Shown here: piece after piece, positions 24,926 to 32,109 of the stretch
Layout of the letters: each line of letters opens with the position of its first letter
Position numbering within the stretch: position 1 is the stretch's first letter
Source: Nocardioides sp.
GTDB lineage: Bacteria; Actinomycetota; Actinomycetes; Propionibacteriales; Nocardioidaceae
Direction of reading: 5' to 3'
Assembly (NCBI GenBank): GCA_030698375.1
Contig: JAUYLL010000080.1
Span: 1 to 46,522 of the forward strand
Length of the DNA: 46,522 bases
Position numbers and translations under genes: made by a program
Notes under the pieces: model-generated
Database searches by the model: none
The model's input: the letters and a program-made list of their open reading frames with translations, nothing else
What the model was told of the DNA's origin: nothing

Positions 24926-26499
24926 CGATCTCCGTCCTGGAAGCGGATCAGGCCCGTCATGGTGGCGATGTACGCCGCACCGTCGGGGCCGAGGTAGATG
25001 GCGGCGTAGTGGTTGTTCCACTGCGAACCGGTGCCGGTGAGCTGGCTCCACGCAGTGTTGCCGGTGCGGATGTCGATGGCGGTGAGGTACCACGCGTCGA
25101 ACGTCTCCGCACCCTCCGGCTTGGTGTAGGCGTAGACGAGCCCGTTGCCGACCGAGGCCTTCGGCACCGAGGTCGGGGCGATCTCCTTGCTGCGCCACGC
25201 GACCCGGCACTTCCCCCGCGGCCGGATGAGCACGCGCTCGAAGCCCGGGGTGGTGCTGCGTCCGATCGTGGAGGCCGGACCGGTGTAGCCGTAGTTGTTC
25301 TCGATCATCACCGACCGCCCGGCCGCGACCAGGCTGTTCTCCGTGGTGCTGGCGCCGGAGGGCAGGACCGGCACGCGGCAGTGCAGCCGGCGCTTGCGAG
25401 GCACGCCGGGACGTCGGTCGATGGCGAGGATCTGGGTGCGCGGGTCCGCGTTGTCGGCGATCACCAACCAGCGCTTGCCGATCAGCGTCGGCGTGGTGCC
25501 CGAGCCCTGCGAGAGCATCCCGGGCTTCTGCTCGCTGCCACGGTCGTAGCGCAGCCGCCAGGTGATCCGAGGCTTGCCGCGCCGCCCCGCGTCGAGGCGG
25601 TACGTCGCGTGGGTGCTCACCGCGTAGACCGCGCCGGTCTCGTCGGCCGACACCGAGTTGAAGATGCCCTCGACCGGGCCCTTCGGCCGCTTGAGGCGGA
25701 CCGTGCGGACCTTGCCGGTCTTGCGGTCGAGCGTGCCGGCGTACCCGCCCTGGGTGAAGAACCAGTCGCGGCCCTTCCAGTCCGGGGTCACCGCCACCAC
25801 GCAGTCGTCCTCGGGCAGCCCGGCGAGGACGTCCCAGGACCGGGTGCGCTTCAGGCCGGGGCCGGGGGTCTGGACGATCTCCCAGAGCTCGCCGGTGTTG
25901 GTGGTGACGAGCGCGCGGTCGCGGTGGTCGAGGTAGAAGTAGGTGCCGCCGCAGATGTCGGTGAACGGGTTGGCCCCGCTGCTCAGGTCGCGCCGCGAGG
26001 TCTCCAGCTGGGCCAGCGGCTCGAGCGTGTCGGGGTCGATGAGCATCATCACGAAGCCCTCGAGCCCGCCGCAGAGCGCCTGGATCCGGCCGCGCCGGTC
26101 GAAGGTCATCGTGGCGCACTCCCGGATGCCGTAGCTCGCGCTCGTCACCTGCAGGTCGCGCCCGAGCGGACCGGAGACCTGGTAGGCATCGGAGGAGTAG
26201 GCGTCGTTGTGCATGCTGCTGCGCCCGTTCTCCGCGAGCGTCGGTGCCTGGGCGATCCGGGGGTGCTTGATCGGCCGCTCGCGCGCGGGCGCGCCGAGGA
26301 ACTGGGGCACCAGGAGGTCGGTGGGCAGGCTGACGATCGGCAGTCCGGCCACGGCGGGCACCGGCGGCAGGCCGACCCCGTCCGGTGGGGCGGGGTCGGT
26401 GTCGTCCGCCGCGACCGGAGCCACGGCGAGGGTGAGGGCGAGGGCGAGCGAGCTGGCGGTGAGAGCCGTGGCTGCGCGTCGGGGGAGGGAGAGGCGCAT
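24922..26499 (-). CDS. Secreted PQQ/quinoprotein-like beta-propeller protein
   Basis: A 525-residue exported protein. Residues 1-32 form a Sec signal peptide (RLSLPRR, a long Ala/Leu core, cleavage likely after APVAA). Tandem blade-like blocks follow, such as GLEGFVMMLIDPDTLEPLAQLE, GGYAGTLDRKTGKVRTV and YLTAIDIRTGNTAWSQL, giving a WD40/PQQ-type propeller. No quinone-binding signature is evident, so it may be a binding or scaffold protein. ATG 26499 is chosen because a -10 lies six bases upstream; GTG 26502 would add one residue. It is the first gene of an operon with the 3alpha-HSD-like SDR. Confidence 0.82.
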   Translation of the reverse strand: MRLSLPRRAATALTASSLALALTLAVAPVAADDTDPAPPDGVGLPPVPAVAGLPIVSLPTDLLVPQFLGAPARERPIKHPRIAQAPTLAENGRSSMHNDAYSSDAYQVSGPLGRDLQVTSASYGIRECATMTFDRRGRIQALCGGLEGFVMMLIDPDTLEPLAQLETSRRDLSSGANPFTDICGGTYFYLDHRDRALVTTNTGELWEIVQTPGPGLKRTRSWDVLAGLPEDDCVVAVTPDWKGRDWFFTQGGYAGTLDRKTGKVRTVRLKRPKGPVEGIFNSVSADETGAVYAVSTHATYRLDAGRRGKPRITWRLRYDRGSEQKPGMLSQGSGTTPTLIGKRWLVIADNADPRTQILAIDRRPGVPRKRRLHCRVPVLPSGASTTENSLVAAGRSVMIENNYGYTGPASTIGRSTTPGFERVLIRPRGKCRVAWRSKEIAPTSVPKASVGNGLVYAYTKPEGAETFDAWYLTAIDIRTGNTAWSQLTGTGSQWNNHYAAIYLGPDGAAYIATMTGLIRFQDGDR

Positions 26500-26505
26500 C
26501 ACAGA

Positions 26506-26511
26506 ACTGTA
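26506..26511 (-). promoter_or_regulatory. -10 element (TACAGT) of the beta-propeller operon, leaderless
   Basis: TACAGT on the minus strand lies six bases upstream of the ATG at 26499 with no ribosome site between. It overlaps the KstR-like operator at 26508-26521, so a bound repressor would mask it. Confidence 0.5.
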
Positions 26512-26521
26512 ACGTGTTCTA
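26508..26521. promoter_or_regulatory. KstR-like operator TGTAACGTGTTCTA
   Basis: The 14-mer fits TnnAACnnGTTnnA, the published core of the TetR-family steroid regulator KstR, at every fixed position. Read on the minus strand it is TAGAACACGTTACA. It overlaps the -10 of the beta-propeller/SDR operon. A second site with the same AACGTGTTC core lies at 43287-43300. Confidence 0.6.
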
Positions 26522-26603
26522 GATCACCGGGGATGAGTCGTCCCGCTCTGCTGGACACCACCGTTTTCCTCAAGAATGCCGCAAGGATGCCGATGATCTC
26601 CTC

Positions 26604-26720
26604 ATGCGTGACTCCCTCCACCTCAGCACGGTCGACACCCGCCGGCTCCTGCTCCTCTCCGTGCTGTTCCTCACCGCCGCGCTGCTCATGCTCGCGACGC
26701 CGGTGACTTTCAGCGCGTAG
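26604..26720 (+). CDS. Possible 38-residue membrane peptide
   Basis: ATG 26604 opens a frame with a short polar start (MRDSLHLSTVDTRR) and one strongly hydrophobic segment of about 18 residues, ending VTFSA. It is divergent from the beta-propeller gene and overlaps the 3' end of the convergent carboxyltransferase gene by 11 bases. No clear ribosome site or promoter is visible. The charged-then-hydrophobic pattern is typical of small membrane peptides but could be chance. The preceding stretch 26522-26603 holds nothing else recognisable. Confidence 0.3.
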   Translation: MRDSLHLSTVDTRRLLLLSVLFLTAALLMLATPVTFSA

Positions 26721-28254
26721 GCGGCGTCCCGAGCGTCCCGAGCGCGTCGTAGCGCGCGGCACGGGCCTCGACCAGCCCGACCCTCCCGCGACCCAGCAGC
26801 ACGGCAAGCTCTGCCTGGAGCACCGCTCCGACCCGGGCACAGAACTCCTCGGGCTCGTCGGCGGCGTCGGGCCGCTCGGGCACGATCCGGTCCACGAACC
26901 CGATCCGCGCCAGGTCGGTGGCCCGCACGCCCTGTGTGCGCGCCATCTCGGCGGCCCGGTCGGGGGTGCGGTGCACGATCGCTGACGCGCCCTCGGGCGG
27001 GAGGGGGGAGACCCACCCGTGCTGGGCAGCGACCACCCTGTCGGCCGGCATCAGCGCGAGCGCACCGCCGCCGGTGCCCTCGCCCAGCAGCAGGCAGAGC
27101 GTCGGGGTGTCGAGCCGGACCAGGTCGGCCAGGCAGCGGGCGATCTCGCCGGCCAGGCCGCCCTCCTCCGCCTCGGCGGACAGCGCGGCGCCGGGGGTGT
27201 CGATGACCGTGACCAGCGGCAGTGCGAGCTCGGCGGCCAGCCGCATCCCGCGGCGTGCCTCGCGCAGCGCACCCGGACCCAGCGGGCGCGACGGGCTCTG
27301 ACCACGACGGTCCTGCCCGAGGAAGACGCAGGGAGCCGCACCGAAGCGGGCGAGGGCGATGAGCAGACCGGGGTCGGTCTCGCCCTGGCCGGTGCCGTTG
27401 AGGGGGACGACGTCGGTGGCGGCGTACCTCAGCAACCGGCGTACGCCGGGGCGCTCCGGGCGCCGGGAGACCTGGATCGCCTCCCAGGCGTCGACCTCCA
27501 GCGCGTCGAGCTCGGCCGGGGTCGACGGGTCGTCCGTCCCGGGGGCGGCCTCCCGCGCGACGGCCGCGCGGTCGGGGAGGAGCACGGTCAGGGCCCGGTC
27601 GAGGATCTCCGGCACGTCCTCGGGCGGGAGGACCGCGTCGACGATGCCGTGGGCGTAGAGGTTCTCCGAGCTCTGCACGCCCTCGGGGAACGGCTGCCCG
27701 TAGAGGGCCTCGTAGACCCGCGGGCCGAGGAACCCGACGAGCGCGCCCGGCTCGGCGACGGTCACGTGCCCGAGGGACCCCCACGAGGCCATGACGCCGC
27801 CGGTCGTGGGGTGCCGCAGGTAGACCAGGTACGGCAGGCCGGCCTCCTTGTGGGCCGCGACAGCGGCCGAGATGCGGACCATCTGCACGAACGCCGGGGT
27901 GCCCTCCTGCATCCGGGTGCCGCCGCTGGTCGGGGCCGCCAGCAGGGGCAGGCCCTCGCGGGTCGCCCGCGTGATCGCGGCGACCAGCCGGTCGGAGGCG
28001 TCGCGGCCGATCGAGCCGGCGAGGAAGCCGAACTCCGAGACCAGGACGGCGACGCGGCGGCCGCGCATCCGCCCCTCGCCGGTGATGACCGACTCGTCGA
28101 CACCGCTGCGCTCCTCGGCCGCGGCCAGCACGGCGGCGTACTCCTCGCCGATGTCGCGGCGCGCGGGTGGGGTGTCCCAGGAGACCCAGGACTCCTCGTC
28201 GAGCACGAGGTCGACGAGGGCGTGGGCGCCCAGGCGGGCGGGAAGGTCAGCCAC
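26710..28254 (-). CDS. Fused AccD/AccA-type carboxyltransferase subunit (AccD3-like)
   Basis: A 514-residue acyl-CoA carboxylase carboxyltransferase. The first half holds the acyl-CoA-binding region (GRRVAVLVSEFGFLAGSIG, APTSGGTRMQEGTPAF). The second half has the biotin-binding crotonase-like fold (DTPGAALSAEAEEGGLAGEIAR, LGEGTGGGALALMPADRVV). Length and lack of the AccD zinc-ribbon CxxC resemble mycobacterial AccD3. It should carry a carboxyl group from biotin to an acyl-CoA, but no biotin carboxylase or carrier gene is nearby. It starts at GTG 28254, 36 bases behind an SDR gene on the same strand. Confidence 0.9.
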   Translation of the reverse strand: MADLPARLGAHALVDLVLDEESWVSWDTPPARRDIGEEYAAVLAAAEERSGVDESVITGEGRMRGRRVAVLVSEFGFLAGSIGRDASDRLVAAITRATREGLPLLAAPTSGGTRMQEGTPAFVQMVRISAAVAAHKEAGLPYLVYLRHPTTGGVMASWGSLGHVTVAEPGALVGFLGPRVYEALYGQPFPEGVQSSENLYAHGIVDAVLPPEDVPEILDRALTVLLPDRAAVAREAAPGTDDPSTPAELDALEVDAWEAIQVSRRPERPGVRRLLRYAATDVVPLNGTGQGETDPGLLIALARFGAAPCVFLGQDRRGQSPSRPLGPGALREARRGMRLAAELALPLVTVIDTPGAALSAEAEEGGLAGEIARCLADLVRLDTPTLCLLLGEGTGGGALALMPADRVVAAQHGWVSPLPPEGASAIVHRTPDRAAEMARTQGVRATDLARIGFVDRIVPERPDAADEPEEFCARVGAVLQAELAVLLGRGRVGLVEARAARYDALGTLGTPPTR

Positions 28255-28290
28255 GGGTGCTCCTCCGGGTCGTTCGGGCGTCGGTGCCGG

Positions 28291-29232
28291 TCACGGGTAG
28301 GTGACCCCGGTGGCCTCCTCGGAGAGCTGCCAGAGCCGGTCGGCGGCCCAGGCGTCGCGTGCCAGCCGGGAGCCGCCGACGACGTGCGGCAGCCCGCGCA
28401 TCTCGAGCGGACCGGACGGACCGACGTACGCGCCCCCGGGGAGGTCGGCGGTCGCGGCCATCACCGTGGCGGCGGCGCCCTCCTCGGGGCTCTGGCCGAG
28501 CAGGCCGAAGGCGCCGACGAGGATGGAGCCGATGCCGCCGCCGCTGCCGTGCCGCGAGCCCGACATCAGGCCGGTGGCGGTCCACCCCGGGTGGGCGGCG
28601 GTCGCCCGGAGCGGGAGGCCGGCCTCCCGGGCACGGCGGTCGAGCTCGGCGGTGAAGAGCAGGTTCGCCAGCTTCGAGGCGCTGTAGACCCGCCACGGGC
28701 GGTGCCGCACGACCGGCACCCGAGGGTCCTCCAGCGGCGCCTCACGGGCGAGTCGGTGCGCCTGCGAGGCGATCGTGACCACCCGGGCGTCGCCGGAGGA
28801 GACGAGGGCCGGCAGCAGCAGCCCGGTGAGCGCGAACGGCCCGAAGTGGTTGGTGCCCATCTGCACGTCGAACCCGTCGACGGTCCGCTCCGGTCCGAGC
28901 GCCATCACCCCGGCGTTGTTCACCAGCACGTCGAGCGGGCCGAGGCCGGAGACCTCGGCCGCGGCGTGCCGCACCGAGCTGAGGTCGGCGAGGTCGACGA
29001 CGATCGCGCGCAGCTCCCGGTCGCCCAGTGCGGGACCGAGGTCGCGGCGCATCTGCTGGCGGACCTGCGCGAGCTTGTCGCGGTTGCGCCCGGCGAGCAG
29101 CACCTCGGCGCCCGCCCGGGCGAAGAGCTCCGCGGTCGCGGTGCCCAGCCCGCTGGTGACGCCGGTGACGAGGACGCGCCTGCCGGTGAGGTCCGGGGCC
29201 GCGGCGCCGATCGCCGGGGTCTCGGGCGTCAT
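28291..29232 (-). CDS. Short-chain dehydrogenase, retinol dehydrogenase-like
   Basis: A 313-residue SDR. TGVTSGLG binds NAD(P), NNAGVMALG is the structural NNAG motif, VTIASQAHR holds the catalytic Ser and YSASKLANLLF the Tyr and Lys. The GTNHFGPFALTGLLLPAL stretch and the extended C-terminus are typical of the retinol-dehydrogenase/WWOX-like group with lipophilic alcohols as substrates. ATG 29232 overlaps the stop of the upstream gene as ATGA. It therefore forms an operon with the mycothiol-type protein and the AccD3-like gene. The substrate is not evident. Confidence 0.9.
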   Translation of the reverse strand: MTPETPAIGAAAPDLTGRRVLVTGVTSGLGTATAELFARAGAEVLLAGRNRDKLAQVRQQMRRDLGPALGDRELRAIVVDLADLSSVRHAAAEVSGLGPLDVLVNNAGVMALGPERTVDGFDVQMGTNHFGPFALTGLLLPALVSSGDARVVTIASQAHRLAREAPLEDPRVPVVRHRPWRVYSASKLANLLFTAELDRRAREAGLPLRATAAHPGWTATGLMSGSRHGSGGGIGSILVGAFGLLGQSPEEGAAATVMAATADLPGGAYVGPSGPLEMRGLPHVVGGSRLARDAWAADRLWQLSEEATGVTYP

Positions 29233-30056
29233 GGTGTGACGGCCAGGTGGTCGAGGACCCGGGCGGCGAGGTCGGGGTCGCCCTCGACGGTGACGTCCAC
29301 GTCCTCGTGGCTGCGGCGTCCTCCGGCGAGGACGAGGAACGCCTCGGTGTCCATCGTCAGGGTGACCGTCGGGTCCGCGGGCACCTCGACGGGGCGGGCC
29401 CGGCCGTCGTCCCCGACGGCGAAGGCGAGGTCGGCGGGGGTGGGGCCGGTGACGACCAGCCGCAGGGTCTGGCCGGCCGCCGCCTGCGCCTTCTTGCCCC
29501 ACACGAACGCCATCCCGGGCGTTAGTCGGGTGACGCAGTGGGCCACGCCGGCGCTGTCGAGGTTGCCGGGGCGGCCGACCGCCCGGCGTACGTCCTGCTC
29601 GTGCATCGCCACGTCCAGCGGGCGGTTGCCGAGCAGCGTCTCCCAGTCCCACCCGATGCCGCCGGGGGTGCGCGGGGGCACGCCGGCGCCGTCAGCCGGG
29701 GCGAGGTCGGCGAACTCCGCGGCGCGCGCGTCTGCCGCGGCGCTGAGCTCGTCGATGATCTCCGCGGGCTCCCGGTCACGGCGCGCGATGACGCCGGCCT
29801 CGGTGTAGGCGGCCATCAGGCTGCGCACGTGGGGGAGGTCCTCGGGCACCTCCACCTGATCCTGCGGCATCCCCGCGAGCTCGGCCTCCAAGTGGGCCAG
29901 GTGCGCGGCGACCGCCCGCACGTCCCAGCCGGCGAGGTCGGTCGGTCGGGACCAGTCCGCGGGCTCGAGGTCGCGGAGCAGCGCGAGGACGTCGTCGACC
30001 GCGGAGCGCCACGTGCTGACGTACCCCGCGAGGCGGGCGGCATCGGATCCGTTCAT
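29229..30056 (-). CDS. Maleylpyruvate isomerase-family (DinB-like) mycothiol-type protein
   Basis: A 275-residue protein of the TIGR03083 group. An N-terminal four-helix DinB/MDMPI domain has likely metal ligands in AHLAHLEAEL and DVAMHEQDVRRAVG. A C-terminal alpha/beta domain ends in the LTMDTEAFLVLAGGRR and GDPDLAARVLDHLAVTP blocks. Relatives use mycothiol in isomerase or transferase reactions; most are uncharacterised. ATG 30056 is preferred. The gene is divergent from the NHL/thioredoxin gene across 33 bases and coupled to the SDR downstream. Confidence 0.88.
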   Translation of the reverse strand: MNGSDAARLAGYVSTWRSAVDDVLALLRDLEPADWSRPTDLAGWDVRAVAAHLAHLEAELAGMPQDQVEVPEDLPHVRSLMAAYTEAGVIARRDREPAEIIDELSAAADARAAEFADLAPADGAGVPPRTPGGIGWDWETLLGNRPLDVAMHEQDVRRAVGRPGNLDSAGVAHCVTRLTPGMAFVWGKKAQAAAGQTLRLVVTGPTPADLAFAVGDDGRARPVEVPADPTVTLTMDTEAFLVLAGGRRSHEDVDVTVEGDPDLAARVLDHLAVTP

Positions 30057-30089
30057 GGGCGGCACCTTAGTTGTAGGAGGATCGCCCCC

Positions 30090-31892
30090 ATGAGCACCCG
30101 ACCCCGCGTCCGTGCTCCCGAGCTGGTCGGCCGGGGCTGGTTGGGCACCGGGGGCGAGACCCTCGGCCTCGCCGACTTCCGCGGACGCTTCCTCCTGCTC
30201 GACTTCTGGACCTTCTGCTGTGTGAACTGTCTGCACGTCCTCGACGAGCTGCGGCCGCTGGAGGATCGGTGGGCCGACGAGCTGGTCGTGGTGGGCGTGC
30301 ACTCGCCGAAGTTCGTCCACGAGGCTGATCCTGCGGCGCTCGCGGCGGCCGTCGAGCGCTACGAGGTCACCCACCCCGTCCTCGACGACCCGGACCTGCA
30401 GACGTGGCAGGCCTACACCGCGCGGGCCTGGCCGACGCTGGTGCTCGTCGACCCCGAGGGCTACGTCGTCGCGCAGTACGCCGGGGAGGGCCACGTGCAC
30501 GCGATCGACGCGCTGCTGGCCGACCTCGTCCCACGCCACCACGCCCGCGGCACGCTGGACACCTCCGACGCGCGCTGGCCCACGCCGATCACGGAGGCTC
30601 CGCACGGCGCCCTCCGCTTCCCCGCCAAGGCCGTCGCGCTGCCCGGCGGCACCTTCCTCGTCGCCGACGCCGGTCGGCACCGGCTGACCGAGCTCGCGGC
30701 GGACGCGGAGACAGTCGTACGCCGGATCGGCGGCCCTGCGCGCGGCCTGGCCGACGGCGGTCCCGACGACACCCGGTTCAGCGAGCCGAACGGACTCTGC
30801 CTGCTGCCCGACGACGTCGCCGCCGAGGTCGGGTACGACGTGGTGGTCGCCGACACCGTCAACCACGCGCTGCGCGGGGTGCGCCTGGCCGACGGGTCCG
30901 TCTCCACGCTCGCCGGCGACGGCACCCAATGGATGCCCGGGGACGACAGCACCCATCTCTCGAGCCCGTGGGACGTCGCCTGGTGGCGCGACCGGGTCTG
31001 GGTGGCGATGGCCGGCGTGCACCAGCTGTGGGCGTTCGACCCGCGCACCGGCACCGTCGAAGCCGCCGCTGGTACGACGAACGAGGGCCTCGTCGACGGC
31101 CCGGCCGACCAGGCGTGGTTCGCTCAGACCTCTGGACTGGCGGCTGACGGTGACCGGCTCTGGCTCGCCGACAGCGAGGTCTCGGCGCTGCGCTGGCTGG
31201 ACGCCGAGGGGACGGTCGGGACCGCCGTCGGTCGCGGTCTCTTCGACTTCGGCTTCCGCGACGGACCCGCCGCCGAGGCGCTGCTGCAGCACCCGCTCGG
31301 CGTCACGGTCCTGCCCGACGGGTCCGTGGCGATCTGCGACACCTACAACGGAGCCGTGCGCCGCTACGACCCCGCGACCGGCGAGGTGAGCACCCTGGCC
31401 CGCGACCTGGCCGAGCCCAGCGGCGCGGTCGTGGCCAGGGACCTGCTGCTCGTCGTCGAGTCGACCGGGCACCGGCTGACCGGCGTACCGCTGGGAGCCG
31501 CGGGCACCGCGGTCGACGGCTTCGCGCACACGACCCAGCGACCGGTGACCGAGCTCGCCCCGGGGTCCGTCGTCCTCGAGGTCGCCTTCACCCCGCCACC
31601 GGGCCAGAAGGTCGACGACCGCTTCGGGCCGGCCACCCAGCTCGTCGTCTCCGCGACGCCGCCCGCGCTGCTGCGCGCCGGCGAGGGCCGCGACACCGCG
31701 CTCGTGCGCACCCTCGAGCTCGATCCGGCGGTCGGCGACGGCGTCCTCCACGTCGCGGCCCGGGCGGCGTCCTGCGACGCCGATCCCGCCGTCGAGGGAG
31801 CCGCCTGCCACGTGCACCAGCAGGACTGGGGCATCCCCGTCCGCCTCGTCCCGGGAGCACCGACCCGCCTGGACCTCCCGCTCGGGGGATGA
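30090..31892 (+). CDS. NHLRC2-like thioredoxin/NHL-repeat protein
   Basis: A 600-residue three-part protein. Residues about 8-150 form a thioredoxin-like domain with CCVNC (43-47), so Cys44 and Cys47 make a CxxC redox pair. About 185-480 are NHL propeller blades (FSEPNGLCLLPDD, LQHPLGVTVLPDGSVAICDTYNGAVRRYD). The rest is a beta-rich C-terminal domain. This order is that of vertebrate NHLRC2, whose exact biochemistry is unsettled. There is no signal peptide, so it is probably cytoplasmic. AGGAGG at 30075-30080 supports ATG 30090. Confidence 0.9.
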   Translation: MSTRPRVRAPELVGRGWLGTGGETLGLADFRGRFLLLDFWTFCCVNCLHVLDELRPLEDRWADELVVVGVHSPKFVHEADPAALAAAVERYEVTHPVLDDPDLQTWQAYTARAWPTLVLVDPEGYVVAQYAGEGHVHAIDALLADLVPRHHARGTLDTSDARWPTPITEAPHGALRFPAKAVALPGGTFLVADAGRHRLTELAADAETVVRRIGGPARGLADGGPDDTRFSEPNGLCLLPDDVAAEVGYDVVVADTVNHALRGVRLADGSVSTLAGDGTQWMPGDDSTHLSSPWDVAWWRDRVWVAMAGVHQLWAFDPRTGTVEAAAGTTNEGLVDGPADQAWFAQTSGLAADGDRLWLADSEVSALRWLDAEGTVGTAVGRGLFDFGFRDGPAAEALLQHPLGVTVLPDGSVAICDTYNGAVRRYDPATGEVSTLARDLAEPSGAVVARDLLLVVESTGHRLTGVPLGAAGTAVDGFAHTTQRPVTELAPGSVVLEVAFTPPPGQKVDDRFGPATQLVVSATPPALLRAGEGRDTALVRTLELDPAVGDGVLHVAARAASCDADPAVEGAACHVHQQDWGIPVRLVPGAPTRLDLPLGG

Positions 31893-31924
31893 CCGACGTG
31901 GTCAGGAGCATCCGTTCACGCCGG

Positions 31925-31930
31925 TAGGAT
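31925..31930 (+). promoter_or_regulatory. -10 element (TAGGAT) of the DEAD-box helicase promoter
   Basis: TAGGAT is a good actinobacterial -10 hexamer. A start about seven bases on would give a leader of roughly 170 bases before the TTG at 32110. No strong -35 is visible around 31902-31907. Confidence 0.5.
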
Positions 31931-31936
31931 GGGCGC

Positions 31937-32109
31937 CAGCCGAGGGCCCGCGACACCTGTCGCGACGGCCCTCTTCAGTCGCCCGGTGTGGTGCGCGAGC
32001 CGTGCTCGCGCAAGACCAGTGATCGGGTGCCTCGTGACCCGTTGGCTCACCGGACCGCGTCGTGGTCCCGGCCGGTTCACACCCACCGCGCTAGCCGGAA
32101 GACCTTCTC
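31937..32109 (+). promoter_or_regulatory. Long structured 5' leader of the DEAD-box helicase mRNA
   Basis: Two strong hairpins can be drawn. At 31942-31973, GAGGGCC plus CGCGACA pair with TGTCGCG plus GGCCCTC, 14 pairs with a two-base bulge and a two-base loop. At 31992-32012, TGCGCGAGC pairs with GCTCGCGCA around the triloop CGT. A weaker pair, GGACC/GGTCC, follows near 32055-32072. Cold-induced RNA helicases are often controlled through long structured leaders, so cis-regulation or autoregulation is plausible. The start of transcription is inferred from the -10 only. Confidence 0.55.
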
